The notes below the pieces were generated by a model that worked only from the letters and a program-made list of their open reading frames with translations, searched no databases and had not been told where the DNA came from. From Linum tenue (taxonomy: Eukaryota > Streptophyta > Magnoliopsida > Malpighiales > Linaceae), in NCBI GenBank assembly GCA_946122785.1, contig CAMGYJ010000002.1, positions 44,170,495 through 44,234,494 of the forward strand: a DNA stretch of 64,000 bases, in the 5' to 3' direction. The translations under genes and the position numbers were made by a program. This document shows, piece by piece, positions 1 through 11,585 of this stretch (positions are counted from its first letter, which is position 1; each line of letters opens with the position of its first letter).

Positions 1-56
1 CTTCACTTTGAATGGATGGATCAAACTGACTAGATTTGACTGTCTGATGACTACAG

Positions 57-977
57 GTGCACTACAAGTTTGAGTTAATGGAGGAGACTCTTTATCTTAC
101 TGTGAATCTCATTGATAGATTCTTGGCTGTTCATTCTGTTGTGAGGAAGAAACTCCAGCTGGTTGGAGTTACAGCCATGCTTCTTGCTTGCAAATATGAA
201 GAAGTCTCGGTGCCTGTTGTGGATGATCTCATCCTAATTTCTGACAAGGCTTACAGTAGAAAAGAAGTCCTTGACATGGTAAATTTAGAATACAAGCAAT
301 TCAGTTTAAGATTGAAACTTGATCATCAATCTAATGAGAGTTTTGTGCCTTAATCTGTCTCCTGCAGGAGAAGTTAATTGTGAACGCCTTGCAGTTCAAT
401 ATGTCAGTCCCAACTCCATATGTTTTCATGAAGAGATTTCTCAAAGCTGCTCAATCTGACAAAAAGGTTTGTGAACTTGAAAACCCAGATTCAAACTTTG
501 AGGCCAGATTTAGTGAAATCTGACTGATTACTTATGGCATTTCCTAATGTGACAGCTTGAGCTTCTATCATTCTTCCTGATCGAGCTGTGCTTAGTGGAG
601 TATGAAATGCTTAAATACCCACCTTCACTGATGTCTGCTGCTGCAATCTACACGGCACAGTGCTGCCTCAATGGCTCTAGCCAGTGGAACAAAACTCATG
701 AGTGGTACACCAGCTACTCAGAAGAGCAACTTCTGTAAGTCCCCTTCAAAAAGAAAAAGGAAAGATTTATTCTTTCTATCATTCTTGAACATCATGAATT
801 GTTGGATGATGGTTCTTTACCCTCTCTGGGTTTTACAGGGAATGCTCAAGGCTGATTGTGGGATTTCATCAGAATTCTGGGACAGGGAGGCTAACTGGTG
901 TCCACAGAAAGTACAGTACTTCGAAGTTTGGATTTGCTACAAGAACTCAACCTGCTAACTTCCTGCTACTCACGTAG
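57..977 (+). CDS. CYCB2: G2/mitotic-specific cyclin B2-type, last four exons (5' partial)
   Basis: B-type cyclins bind and activate cyclin-dependent kinases at G2/M in the nucleus. Four exons join in frame: 57-278, 368-466, 556-734 and 839-977, each with AG before and GT after, ending at TAG 975-977. The first exon reads [20 protein letters not shown] and holds the cyclin-box core ([11 protein letters not shown]). Later exons read [31 protein letters not shown] and [15 protein letters not shown], which cover the rest of the cyclin box and the C-terminal cyclin fold. The C-terminal HRKYS motif and exon order fit plant CYCB2. The N-terminal half, with the destruction box, lies left of the window. 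No stop or frameshift is seen, so the visible part looks functional. Class B2 rather than B1 is judged from remembered family sequences. Confidence 0.93.
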
Positions 978-1727
978 AAGAAAGGGGTGAGTTGATTTGA
1001 TGGTTTGACTGAGATTCATTTGAGGATGAAACCTGCAACTGAAGTTGGGGGGGAAGTAACAAATTGACATGATCAGCAACTGAAGTTGCCGTGGGGAAGA
1101 GAACTATACACTCTTCCTCTTGTTCTCTTTCATTTTCTTTGCTGAACTATTATTACTACATCCGATTGACCCTTTGGTCAATTTGTAATGGTATGTGGAT
1201 ATGTGATGGAACAAACAAAAACACAAGGCAAAATCACTGTTCTTACTTACTTTGCTCTTTCTCTTCAAGAGTGTTAGTGGAAATAATAAAATAGATAGTT
1301 TGGATTCAAGGTTTCAAGTGTGTGCATTCCTTTCTTCTGAGTCACTTCAGCGCCACCCAAGTAAAAGTCTGTCTTTTTTAACATTTACATGTTCATTCAT
1401 TCGTTAGTGTACTGGTTTGCTATTAGGTGTGAATGTATGAGTAAAAGCACTTGTTAGGTACTCAAATTTATGTGGAAAATTGTGGTTTAAAAGTTTACAG
1501 GAACATGCGATGCGGTCCACTATAATGCTGCTTGTTACGTGGGATGAGAATTGAGTAGACGTTGGCCTTAAATCTTTGGCCTAATGGAATGTCAACATTT
1601 GTTGGTTTGACACAAGTACCCAATTGGGCAATTTTTCTTGAAATATCTGCATTTTCAGATTTCATCATTGATTTTAAATCTCTCCTCAATCGGAAATAAT
1701 GGGGAAGATCATCACTTTTTAATTTTA
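978..1727 (+). other. Cyclin 3' UTR and flanking non-coding DNA
   Basis: The sequence after the cyclin stop codon is T-rich with no coding signal. AATAAAA at about 1285 is a plausible poly(A) signal. From about 1,440 to 1,727 nothing recognisable is seen. Confidence 0.5.
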
Positions 1728-1753
1728 CTAGTAAGGAAGCCCGCGCTCCGCGG
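1728..1753 (-). mobile_element. Helitron 3' terminus (minus strand)
   Basis: On the minus strand this reads a perfect hairpin CCGCG-GAG-CGCGG (1753-1741), about 9 bases, then CTAG (1731-1728) followed by T. A short GC hairpin just before CTRR, inserted next to T, is the Helitron 3' signature. The matching 5' end (TC...) should lie to the right, but I could not find it, so the element's length is unknown. Confidence 0.6.
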
Positions 1754-1857
1754 CGAGGAGATCATATTGGGAAAATGTTGAGTTTTTAGTGGAAATTGGC
1801 ACATTTTTTTCACATGAGTAGGTTTAGTAGAGAATATGCGATTTAAGAAAAACTGAG

Positions 1858-2310
1858 GGGTCGTTTGAAGAACAGGATTCAGGGCGTGGATTTGTTGAAG
1901 TCGTAGATTTTGTAGAGTCATGTTTTTTTGTTGCTTTTTGTAATGTAGATTTTAGCTTTAGGGATTTCAAATCTCTAAAATCTATGGATATCAAATCTCT
2001 CATAATCAAAGAGATTTTATATCTTGATTCGTGATTTTTTCTCTCTTACTTTTTTCTCTTTCTTTTATTTATTTATCAAATTAAATATATTTATGAACAA
2101 ATTTTTAATATTTCTCGAATCAATCTAATTTCTTATTAAAGATAAACATGTTATTTGATATAAAATTGAATTTTTTATTTTCTTTGAATGTTAACAATCA
2201 CAGTTACCAAACAATAAACATTTTAAAATCTATTTTTAACAATCCGAAGAGTTAGAATCTTTAGATTGTTGACAATCTATAAATTTAAACTCATATTCTC
2301 CAAACGACCC
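1858..2310. mobile_element. MITE with GGGTCGTTTG terminal inverted repeats
   Basis: The left end GGGTCGTTTGAAGAA (1858) and the right end TTCTCCAAACGACCC (to 2310) form imperfect terminal inverted repeats around an AT-rich, non-coding core with internal short palindromes. At about 453 bp it is MITE-sized. I could not fix a clean target duplication, so the superfamily is unassigned. Confidence 0.55.
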
Positions 2311-2317
2311 GTGAGAT

Positions 2318-2754
2318 TAGGGGTGGCTATACGGTCCGGTCCGGTTAAATTGTCCCAAATTTATCCGGTCCCAGTCCGATCTTTTCGAAAATATAAGGAC
2401 CAAAGATTGGATTGGATACAGTCCGGTTTTGACCCGGTCCGGTCCCAATTGGGCTTGATTTTATATTGAGCTTGTGGGGATTTGAGTGGCATAAGACCTG
2501 AAAGTGTGAGGAGTTGGTTAAGTTTTGTACTAAGTGCAAAGGTTTGTGACCGTTTATGCAAATGACCCTTAAATATTGGGTCCTGAGCTCTCTTATCCGG
2601 TCTTTATCCAGTTTTCGATCCGGTCCCGAACGGTTTTTTACCTCAAATCTAAGCCCAAAACTTGGATTTGATTGTTTACTATCCGGTCCCGGTCCGGGTT
2701 ATACGGTCCAGTTTCGGGTAAAACCAAAAAACCCGGACCAAATAGCCAACCCTA
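2318..2754. mobile_element. Non-autonomous hAT-like element rich in CCGGTCC motifs
   Basis: The left end TAGGGGTGGCTATACGGTCC and the right end, reading TAGGGTTGGCTATTTGGTCC on the other strand, are inverted repeats of hAT type. Subterminal CCGGTCC/GGACCGG motifs occur many times inside, as expected of transposase-binding sites. The core (437 bp overall) has no transposase. No clear 8-bp target duplication is seen, which suggests age or decay of the flanks. Confidence 0.65.
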
Positions 2755-3339
2755 CTCTTGTACATCTACAAACGTTGCACTGGAAATAAACATTAGCCAC
2801 ATCAACCTATTAAATATTGCAAAGCGAGTGTTACCATATAAAGGAGCAACACATATGGGTTGTTGTCAAATTGATTAATTGGGAAAGTACAGTTTAGATA
2901 TTGTGATGTCTTGCATTGGATGTGGTTTAGAAGAGTGGCAACTGGTGATGGTGGGGCAAGTGAAAGTTACGTAACCGCCTTTTGAAAATGGTGGAGATGT
3001 TTACATTTTCCCCTTAAAATAGCAGTACAAAAGGAGTGATAATTAAAGAGGCAGAAGGGTTGAAAAGCAATATCATGTTATGCAAGCACTCACAAGGGGT
3101 AAGATCAATATGAATAAATTAAATCATTAAATTGCTAACCATTTGCAATTCAATGTTAATCAAATGCAACAATTCCTAGTCCTCCCTCGTTCGCCTTCTC
3201 TAAAAGAAAAGTAATAACATCAAGTCCTACTTCTGTTAACTGTGTACATGTATACCAAACCCGGAGGCAACAAAAATGGAGATCTAATATAACTCTCGCC
3301 GCTTAAGCAATGTATAAAAATACAACACCAGTCAGTTTC

Positions 3340-3545
3340 CAACCATTTGCAGCGGCCGGTCCATGTAAGTGCAACTTTTAACTACTTGATCATGAATGTA
3401 CGAACCAACTAACAAAAGAGGCACCAAGTTTGAACCAATGAAACATTTCGATCCAAAAGCCAACACTCACAAAGGCTCAAAGGTACAATGGGAAAACTGA
3501 AGTTATAATTTCCCTTGTTATCAAAGAGCTCATCCCTGATAACTG
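3340..3545 (-). repeat. Diverged duplicated segment, copy 1
   Basis: This stretch (AACCATTTGCAGCGGCCGGT ... AATTTCCCTTGTTATCAAAG) matches 6960-7190 in the same order and orientation, with scattered substitutions and small indels. Shared blocks include AACCATTTGCAGC, AACTAACAAAAGA/AATTAACAAAAGA and TTTCCCTTGTTA. It fits a local duplication about 3.6 kb apart. On the minus strand both copies could be the 3' end or 3' UTR of related genes. Confidence 0.6.
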
Positions 3546-6500
3546 CAACAAATGCAAAAAATTTATGCAGTCAATTGTAAGAAGAATGTGATTTGATGGC
3601 AACTAGTAAAGTAGTTCACATTCTTGGCACCTCGCTTATGGCATCAACACTCTACAACCATTAAAGGCAATTATATACAAACTTCAGAATTAGTGAGAAG
3701 CAAACCAACACTAACTTGATAACATAACCACAAAGTACCAATGAGAATGAATGGAACTAAAATCTAAAATGGAAACTCTCCTGGAAACAGAGAAAAAATC
3801 GTAGTGGCTGCAAGTGCTTTCCCGCTTTAGTACTCCTTAAAATTAGCAGTAAGGCAGAGCATAGAGCGGCAACATATGTAGAAATTGAAAGTAAAGTTGT
3901 AACGAAGCTACATAGATTTGCCAAAGCAAGAAACTAAAACACAGTAATGGTTGAGAGTTCAGAGAAAGGAAAATAAAGATTCAATAGCAACTGAGCAAAA
4001 AAAAGTAGACAAAGCAAGAATATCCAAGCACCAATATCAATTACGAAACCGAAAAAATTCCTCATCTGCTTGAGAAAATCAGTCGGCACTTATCATAAAC
4101 AAAACCCCAAACGGTACCCTTCATTGCCACACTAAATTTCCATTATAGTTCCACCAGGCAAACGAATGCAGGTTTTTAGATCGTTCAATCTGGAGCAACA
4201 AATCAACATCCAATTGCAGAGGTAAAAAAGAAAACAAATAACAATTCAACAGAGTTAATCTAAAAGAACATGTTATTGAAATGGCAGACGACTGTCCCAT
4301 TTGATTACTGACTGCAGATAAAAAACCGGCATCCTAAAAGGCTTGTCAAATTGAGAACTGATTACAGGTTGATAAGAACTTCAGCTGAACCCCCCATTAC
4401 TATACACTGCCCCTCTCCTAACCGATGGGTTTTGCCGCTTAATGAGACCCAATTTCTTAATTCTTCTTCACTCATCCAGCTCAAAGCATACCATGATGTT
4501 TAATCTCAATTTCAATCATAACCCCAGTCCCTAAATATGCTTCTATGTTTTCCTCTGATCATCACCAGAAGGTCAAGTCTGTTCTTTATGAGGGGCACAA
4601 AAGAAGAGGAAGTTCTTTGTGTAGGGACTTGACTTCTTTCAAGAAAATATTTATCACAATACTTACACAGTGACATGTAGATATTCATCGGTGAAAAACC
4701 CACTAAAATCCTAGCACGACGATATCATTTCCCTCTCTTACAAATTTTGTTTATCGTGACTTCTAAGTGAAACAACAACCTAGACATAATTAGCCGCATA
4801 TATAAAGACATATAACCCAGCTAGATAACATAATCAGGTTTTGAATGAAAAGAGAACTCATGCAAGGCAAAAAATAATAAACAAAAAAGGGATCCTATAT
4901 GGAAATAGAGACATGTGCTTAATTATGTATTGAACGGTAAGTGATGCTCACCAAGTATAGGAAAACTCTTATTAGGTGCTAGGTAACTCAGCTCTTAAAA
5001 GCCATGTAAAAAGAGAGAGGCCAGTAGTTTTAGCTAAATTTGTCTGGTGTCAATTTGACAGATCATATCCAACAATAGCACTTCAAAAAAAAAGTGTATG
5101 TTTATAACAAATCCAAGTTAACACCTAAAACTAAAATAAACAAACAGAGATGATGGTAAAAACAACTATAAAAAGATGGCAAAGCCAAAGGAAAGGGAGA
5201 AGGAGAGAGAACCAGTCCCCAAGTAATGATGCAGAAACCAAATTAAATCTTTGAAAGCGTAAGTTGAAACTGAAATAAGGATTTGACTCTTGAGTAATCA
5301 CATTGTTGCTATTAGTTGCAGCAAAAAAATATCTCATACAACTGAATATAGAGAAACGTAAACTGGCGGGCTCCATCAATTGATAATGGAGGCTCTATGG
5401 CGTCAATCAAGCATCTTAACTTCCTAAAGAGACCCAACCATCAGGTAGTAATCTCGAGGAGGCTAAATAAACTAAAGATAACGGGAACGAAACATAAAAA
5501 CATTGATCAATACCATGAGGGACTGTCGATTCCATTTTATAATTTGAAGTCCGCTACATCCACCCATTCCTATGTTCATATGCCCTACTGTAGGTCTTCT
5601 ATACAGATCTTAAATACTGCAGTTTGGTGGATTTTTAGGTTCAAGTGACTCATTCATGAGGAGAAGAGTGATATAAACATAGCCTGGATAGCCAAAAGGA
5701 TTATATATTTTCAGATAAACAAATGCAAAGGCAGTAGGGGAATCCAATTCAAGCTTGAAGCAGTGAATATAACAAATAAATACTTCTTATGTGCACGAAA
5801 GATAGAGATAGAGCATCAAGTAGAAACTAAGTCAGAGCAAGGATAAGTACAGAAAGAGCTATTCTTATTAGAGCTCATAAACCATACATCAAGCAGCATA
5901 AAAATACTCTCAATCCAGTATATCATGTAGTTTTGTGACCAATAAGATAATATTTGGTACATGCACATGACCATGAACATCATGTGAACTAAAGAAATCA
6001 GAGTGCAACTTACCTGTTGTTAAGAACTCAGTACGGTAGGGAGACTGCGAATTTACAGTACAGCTTTTTCACCTTTACTGTGCTCCACGACTCCATTAGG
6101 CCAAAGCAACACGACCTCAAATTCTCATTGTAACCTCTATCCAAAAAAATAAGTATTAGTTCAAGAAAGAAACAAAACTGAGTTTGAAAATTATGAAACC
6201 AGACATTCAAGTCGAGTTGTACCTTCATGTAAGTCGAGTTGTACACTGCTCTACCTCCTAATCCACAGTTCCCAACACCCCTTACTGGTACATCAAACTG
6301 ACCAACTACAAACAACAGAAGCAAAGCAGGCAGGAAAACCATAAATCCCGAAGTAAACAAATGACAAAGCATATAACCTATACTGCTACCGACCATTATA
6401 AGCAGAAAGCACCTTCCTACCCCAAACAAAAGCATAACTAAAGAAAAGCTGAAATGAAGACTGTGAATCAAAATGGGCTTGCTTTAAATCTGAATCGGCA

Positions 6501-6959
6501 CCAACCACGTTGCCATTGGCTTCTTCCTCATCACACCTGTTGCTTAACAGCTTGTACAGGTTTCTTCCATCCTCCCAGACACGGCGACAACAAAAGTAGA
6601 TCAAATGGATTGTCAGCAGTGTACCTCATATCTTTGGTGGCTCTAAAAAACACCCACCAGCAGATCTGCCATTCATATTATCCAGAGAATTCGGAAAGCA
6701 CAACAACGCACAACCTTGGTTTTTGCATATCAATCAATTCAATTGGGACTGGCAGATCTGGCTACTCTCTATTTCTTGTATATGCATATATATTAAGCTG
6801 AAAGAGCAATTTAGACACCACACTTAAGTTTTGCCTTCTGCACCCTTCATTCTGGGCTCCAACCAACATACAACATTTCACAAACAGAGATGAATTAAAA
6901 CATCGTTTCACATATAGACTAACAAAATCTGCAAGTGGAAAGCTCTTAAAACGTATATA

Positions 6960-7190
6960 TCCTAACCATTTGCAGCAACCAGTTCATCTAACTCTTAAGT
7001 ACCTCCATGTATTTATAGATTCACAGCTTTAGTCTGTAATGTGATTATGAAAATCGGAACCAATTAACAAAAGAACCAGCAACATCGAAACAACTAATCA
7101 CTTCGATCGAAGAGCTAAAACGCTTACAAATGCTCAATGGGTGTTGCATGAGAATGTTGAAGCTATCATTTCCCTTGTTACAAAGTAGTG
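6960..7190 (-). repeat. Diverged duplicated segment, copy 2
   Basis: This is the partner of the segment at 3340-3545. It lies just downstream (minus strand) of the possible membrane-segment exon at 7275-7402, so it could be the 3' end of that transcript. A homologous exon next to copy 1 was not found. Confidence 0.6.
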
Positions 7191-7274
7191 AATATGAGCC
7201 CCCAAGAACCATAAAAAACGAAAGCAGTAAAATATGAGCATGATGTTAAAATGAGGCATAAAAAACCAACATAC

Positions 7275-7402
7275 CTTGAGAAAGATAACAACATAAACAA
7301 ATAAAAGCGAAATGGCTAGCAGGAACCCCAATGCATTTGCTATAAATCCTAGCCGACACCTTCTGAACCAGGTCACAACTTCTTTCTTCTTCCTTGTCAT
7401 GC
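7275..7402 (-). CDS. Possible exon of an unrecognised membrane protein
   Basis: On the minus strand an AG (7404-7403) precedes GC-ATG, and GTATG follows at 7274, so this could be a first coding or an internal exon. It reads MTRKKKEVVTWFRRC and then a hydrophobic run of about 20 residues (FLLAISLLFVYVVIFLK), so a basic N-terminus followed by one membrane segment. Reading on without splicing gives a stop at 7134-7136. I do not recognise the family. To the right, the Tat retroelement fragment begins within 300 bases, so any upstream part may have been lost. Confidence 0.3.
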
Positions 7403-7484
7403 CTGCAGCTCAGAAGCTTTAATAAGTTTCATACGGAGGATAATATATTTAGCAGCCGTCAATGAAGTAGGCAGACACTGAATA

Positions 7485-7644
7485 AAAGAACTATAAGAGA
7501 GAAATTTGTGTCTTGTCATTTAGAGTTAGTATATAAATGGACCTTTAATACTCCCTTCACATATTTCAATGACCAACTGAATCCACACCCATCGTCATTC
7601 AACACAGATTAGAAGCACAACAAATTTCTCTCTTATAGTTCTTT
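7485..7644. repeat. 24-bp perfect inverted repeat, 160-bp foldback
   Basis: AAAGAACTATAAGAGAGAAA plus TTTG (7485-7508) is the exact reverse complement of 7621-7644. The loop of about 110 bases and the right flank also share a direct repeat, ATCCACACCCATC (about 7580 and 7646). It may be a small foldback element or rearrangement debris at the left border of the Gypsy fragment. Confidence 0.6.
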
Positions 7645-7691
7645 AATCCACACCCATCAGAATACATAAAGGGATAAGTCACAAAGAGACA

Positions 7692-10320
7692 TCATTCGGC
7701 CTCGGAGGTAGCATCCTCGGTTTGGGGAGCCTGCCCTTCCCGAGGTGGGGGCGCCTGATCTTCGGGAGTAGGAGGCACCTGGTCTTCCGGTGAGGGAGGC
7801 GCATCTGCTGCTGGAGTCGCGGGCACCCTCTCTTCCTCCTCCCCACCCATCATATCCTGAATAACAAACTCGGCCATCTCTGACATATCCCAGACTTGGT
7901 CCGGGTGATATTGGTCGAGCTTCCTCTTCAGGATATTCAGACTAGTCAGGCAGGCGTTGGCAAACAAGTTCTTGCCAGCCTTCGACTCCTCGTATGTCTC
8001 GAGGGAAGCCTTCAGACCTTCAATTTCCTTGCGGGCCGCTTTCAGCGCCTTCTTCTGCTCCCTTTGGGCGTCCCGGAGCCTATCCTTCTCCTCCTTAAGA
8101 AGGTTTATCTCGCTATCTTGGGCGCCGGTCTCCTTCGACAGCTCCTCCATCTCTGCCTCGAGCTTCGCCAGCTTCTCCCGCAGGTCCCGGCGCTCCTCCT
8201 TGAATTCCGCCTCACATTTGCGGCGCTCCTCCTCCAGGGCGCCTTGTAGACGGGACAATTCTAGAGCTGCCTTCAGCTGGGCGTCATCCACCTCCTTCAA
8301 CAGCTGCTCGCGGCGCCTGGAAGCCGTTTCCAAGTCGTCCTTCAACGCGGACGTCGAGCTCGAAGCGGCCAGCGCCTCCTCCTTTGACTCTAACAGTCGG
8401 CGGGCGCCTCTCTCGGCGCAAAGGAGGATCTATGACCACAAAACCAAGGAATCAAAACAAGCAAAATGCATACAAGTCAAACTTGGCGAAATATGACAAC
8501 CAACATACTTACCTTAGCACCCACTTGGGCCAGCTCCGAGAACAGGTGGTCGCCGTTGACCTCCAAGGGAACCTACCACATCTTCGCGGCAGACATAGCT
8601 AGCCCCATTGCACATCCCTAGTCCACGGCGGACAACGGGGAACACGGCAGGGCAATGCGCCGCAACTCGGTGCGGAGCGACTGCAAAACCGGTGGGCGCC
8701 CATCAGGGCCTACAAAGCGCCCTTCTTCGTCCAGATGCACCTGGGTGCCTTCGCGCCCGCCCGGACTGGGGGCCTCCGCCTTCCCTTTCCCCTTCTCGCC
8801 TTCCCGGGCTTTCTTACCACCGCGGGGCAAGGGGGACCCGCCCTCTTTTCACGGCGGACAAGGGAAGGCGCCTCTTCCTCCGAATCCTCCTCATTTGCTG
8901 AAGGATCAAATGTCGGCTCGGGGGCGTCCGGTTTAGGGGCCAAAAATGCCACACTGGCAGTTTTCGTTCGCATAGGCGCCTTTGCGGGAGCTTTCTTCCC
9001 TGCCTTGCCTTTTTTGGGGGCCGAAGGTGCGGGCGCCGAGGTCTGAGCAGCGGCGACGGGATTAGGCGCCCCACCCGGCATCATCGCCAGCCTGCTCTTT
9101 ATTAACTTCCCGATGGAAGTGAAGTCCGACCCTGCACACAAACGCAAGGATTAGCACAAGTAAATCGGGATAAACACAAGTAACTAATAAAAAGCGCCCA
9201 CACACCATCGTTAAAATATTCTTGCAACACCCTAATTCGATTCGCCGTGACACGAAGATTCACGGGATGGGTACTACTAAGTTGGGCACCTCTGGTCTCC
9301 TCTGAAGAGAGATAGATTTTAGCATTAAAAGCCTCAATCTGGCCCAGCGCCCAATGCCTCATGAAGGCGCCCCCACTCTCGAAGAAAGAATCATGGTAAG
9401 CCTTCATGAAGAAAAATCTTTTGAACCAGCTACGCCCCAACTTTGGGCACCTGACCACGAAGTGGTAGAGAAGCTTGGAGCGCTTCTGCAGTGAGAGGCA
9501 GTTTTCCAACGACACCACGTTGAAAACCCACCTGAACAAGTTGAAAGTGGGCCTCACGTTGTGCTCCCGGCACCTGAGCTTGAAGAATACCACCACCACC
9601 ATGACGGAGGGTGACAGGCGCCCCAGCGGGCACTCACACATAGTCAGGATGCCCTCCAAGATCGGATCTATCGGGAAGCGCAGCCCAAACCTAAAGTATT
9701 CTTGGTATATGCCTATTCACTTAGGCCCACACACGCCGACCCTAGAAATGGGTGAGGGAGGCGCGTACCACCAGTCTAGCGGAAGTTGGAGGCTGGTCAC
9801 CAGTTCGTGCACCCGCGCCAGCGTCACTGTCGATTGGCGATCTGGCCCAGCCACATCGAAAGACAACCCGGCAGTCTCGGTGGGCAGATGATCCGGGGGA
9901 AACGCCTTCTCCTAAGTAGTGATCTTATATGAGCCATGAGCAGGCATGAAGCCCAGGGTGAGGGCGCTTGCTGTTCCGGCAGAGTCAGGCGCCCTCTCTA
10001 AACCAAAAACCAAACCAGGCGTACAATCCCGAATCGGGGTAAGAGTCTAGCCGACGCTTAAGTGTATCGCAAAACCAAAGAAAAGATGAAAAAGAGGGAG
10101 CCCAGAGAATGACACTGAGAAGACCTTGAGGGCGCTTACCAGAGCGGGAAGGGCGGTTGGAAGCGGCGCCCAGAACAGAGTTGGAGGGGCGGACTGAGGA
10201 GGCGCCTGCGTCAGCCTCGGCAGGACGAATGGGGGAGGCGCCAGCCCCAGAATCGGCAGAAGTAGCGAGAGAAGCGCCCGCACCGGATCCACCTGCGGCA
10301 TTGTCTCGGGGGGAGGCCAT
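7692..10320 (-). pseudogene. Spliced antisense extra ORF of Tat element (Transposase_28-like plus coiled coil), broken
   Basis: Four minus-strand exons can be joined: 10320-10140, 9997-9206, 9131-8513 and 8429-7692, all with GT/AG borders and compatible phases apart from damage. Exon 1 starts MASPRDNAAGGSGAGAS and is Ala/Ser/Pro-rich. Exon 2 reads FRFGLRFPIDP ... VVVFFKLRCREHNVRPTFN ... FMRHWALGQIEAFNAKIY, typical of the plant 'putative gypsy type transposon' domain. Exon 3 has FTSIGKLIKSRLAMMPGGA, and exon 4 is a long Glu/Lys/Arg coiled coil with a Pro/Glu tail. Stops lie at 9914-9912 (TAG) and 9719-9717 (TGA), two more TAGs follow in late exon 3, and a frameshift lies near 8825. The role of such proteins is unknown. 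Confidence 0.72.
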
Positions 10321-10959
10321 TTGGTCGAAGAGTAAGAGCGGTTTTAGAGAGAAGGCAGAGCAGAGAAGGCCGAGCAATTCTAGAGAGAAGGCAGAGCGCA
10401 GTTAGAGAGAGAGAGAGGGAGTTGAAGAAAATGACAAGAGGGAGGAGGCTGGGGGTATTTAAAGGGAGGAAGGGCGCGCATCGAGAGCTGCGCCTTCTGC
10501 CACGTGTCATGAAATCACGGGCGAGCCTGTGAGCTTCCCCCATTTTTGAATTTTGAATTTCAAATTTTAATTTTCAAAATTCGCAATTGGAATTCAAAAA
10601 TACGTTAGACTCAAATCCCCGCCCGCGAGGGGGGCACCCAGGCGCCCAGATCAGGCGTCTGTCCCGCAACATGGGCGCCTCTCTGAGGGGAAGCATGAGC
10701 CTAAAAAAGTTTGTGGCGGGCAGAACGTAAGGTGCCCATTGAGAGGGGGGCATGAACCCAAGAGAATTTGGTCACACGAGCGGGCGCCCGAGTGCCGGAT
10801 GAGCGTTGAATGATGACGAGGACTTGGGTGTCAGAAAGTTAAACTTAGGTGGATAATTGAGCGCTCGCCGAGAATAAGTGGTGCATGTTAAGCGCCCAGG
10901 CCAAGAGATCAGTTAGGCACTCAGGTAAGGGACCATGAGCGCCTAACTGGGGGGGCAAT
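10321..10959. other. Tat element 3' untranslated region and polypurine tract
   Basis: This is non-coding DNA between the antisense ORF and the LTR. On the minus strand TTTAAATA near 10460 may be the promoter of the antisense ORF. A motif close to GGCGCC recurs. The polypurine tract ends just before the LTR at 10960. Confidence 0.5.
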
Positions 10960-11470
10960 TGTTGGGGGTATTACCAAAGGGGCCCAAGAGAGGGCCCAAG
11001 AGAGCTCATTTAGTTAAAAGTAGCCCAAGTCAATGGGCCAGGAGGAGAAGCCCGCAAACCCCACTGCATACCAGGCAGCATAGGCATGGAGACAAAGCAC
11101 TAAGGGCCAAAGAGGTCCAGGCTGGCAAATGTTCCCCCGTCTGTGGGCGCCTGCCAGCCGTCAGAAGCCTGAAAAAGTGGTTGAGACTTCTGACAGAGGT
11201 GAAGGTACAAAGCATTTAATGTGACGATGACGTGGAGGAGATCCACCTCGAGCTCGGTGAGTATAAATAGGGGCAGTTGGTAGCATTTACACAGGTGAGA
11301 CTCTCTCACTAAAACTCTTGCTCTAAAGCACTTCTCTCTCTAAGATACTAACTTGATCGTCGGAGGGCTAACGGGCCCAGGCACCTTCCTCCCCCTCTAC
11401 GCTCGTGTGTGTAGGCAGGCGCCGGACAGAAAGGACTTGGGCGTGTTGGCGGGGCATTGAGGCACAAACA
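10960..11470 (+). repeat. 3' LTR of the Tat element
   Basis: It starts TGTTGGGGGTATTACC and ends GGCACAAACA, i.e. TG...CA, 511 bp. A TATA box TATAAATA lies at 11262-11269. The polypurine tract just upstream identifies it as the 3' copy. No second LTR is in the window, so a target duplication cannot be tested. Confidence 0.75.
11262..11269 (+). promoter_or_regulatory. TATA box of the Tat LTR
   Basis: TATAAATA in the LTR, with a CT-rich stretch (GAGACTCTCTCACTAA) about 30 bases downstream that would suit the transcript start. Confidence 0.55.
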
Positions 11471-11585
11471 ATAACGAAAGTGCTTATTTTTCATAATTAA
11501 ATCAACCGGCTTCAAGAAATTTGGACTCTCAAAGTCACCTGAATCCAGCCTTTATATATTGCCTCTCTTCTTGTTCAGTTCAAAG

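Larger units (their letters stand above)
2755..7274. other. Low-coding interval, possible minus-strand transcript
   Basis: No ORF here reads as a known protein. Several minus-strand stretches look exon-like: around 6030-6130 there is an AG before and a GTAAGT donor after, and around 6530-6600 an ORF ends near a GTGTGA donor. Codon content is weak, and a 21-base tandem motif (GTACAACTCGACTT, about 6220-6260) interrupts one of them. This may be the UTR or intron part of a minus-strand gene, or decayed sequence. Confidence 0.3.
7655..11470 (+). mobile_element. 3' part of a Tat-type Gypsy retrotransposon
   Basis: The order is an antisense extra ORF (7692-10320), a non-coding stretch, a G-rich polypurine tract (CTGGGGGGGCAAT, 10948-10959) and a TG...CA LTR (10960-11470). 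Tat-clade elements are known for extra ORFs between pol and the 3' LTR, often antisense with a Transposase_28-like (PF04195) domain. Gag, pol and the 5' LTR are absent, so the left border, near 7655, is a truncation and only approximate. GC content is much higher than in neighbouring DNA. Confidence 0.75.

Noticed and set aside
5131..5648. Hydrophobic minus-strand ORF and adjacent plus-strand ORF near 5.1-5.6 kb
   Set aside because: Codon use and composition match the surrounding AT-rich DNA, with no family resemblance or splice context.
7896..8901. Plus-strand ORFs at 7896-8249, 7957-8496 and 8608-8901
   Set aside because: They are shadows of the GC-rich antisense Tat ORF, which has the recognisable protein frame.
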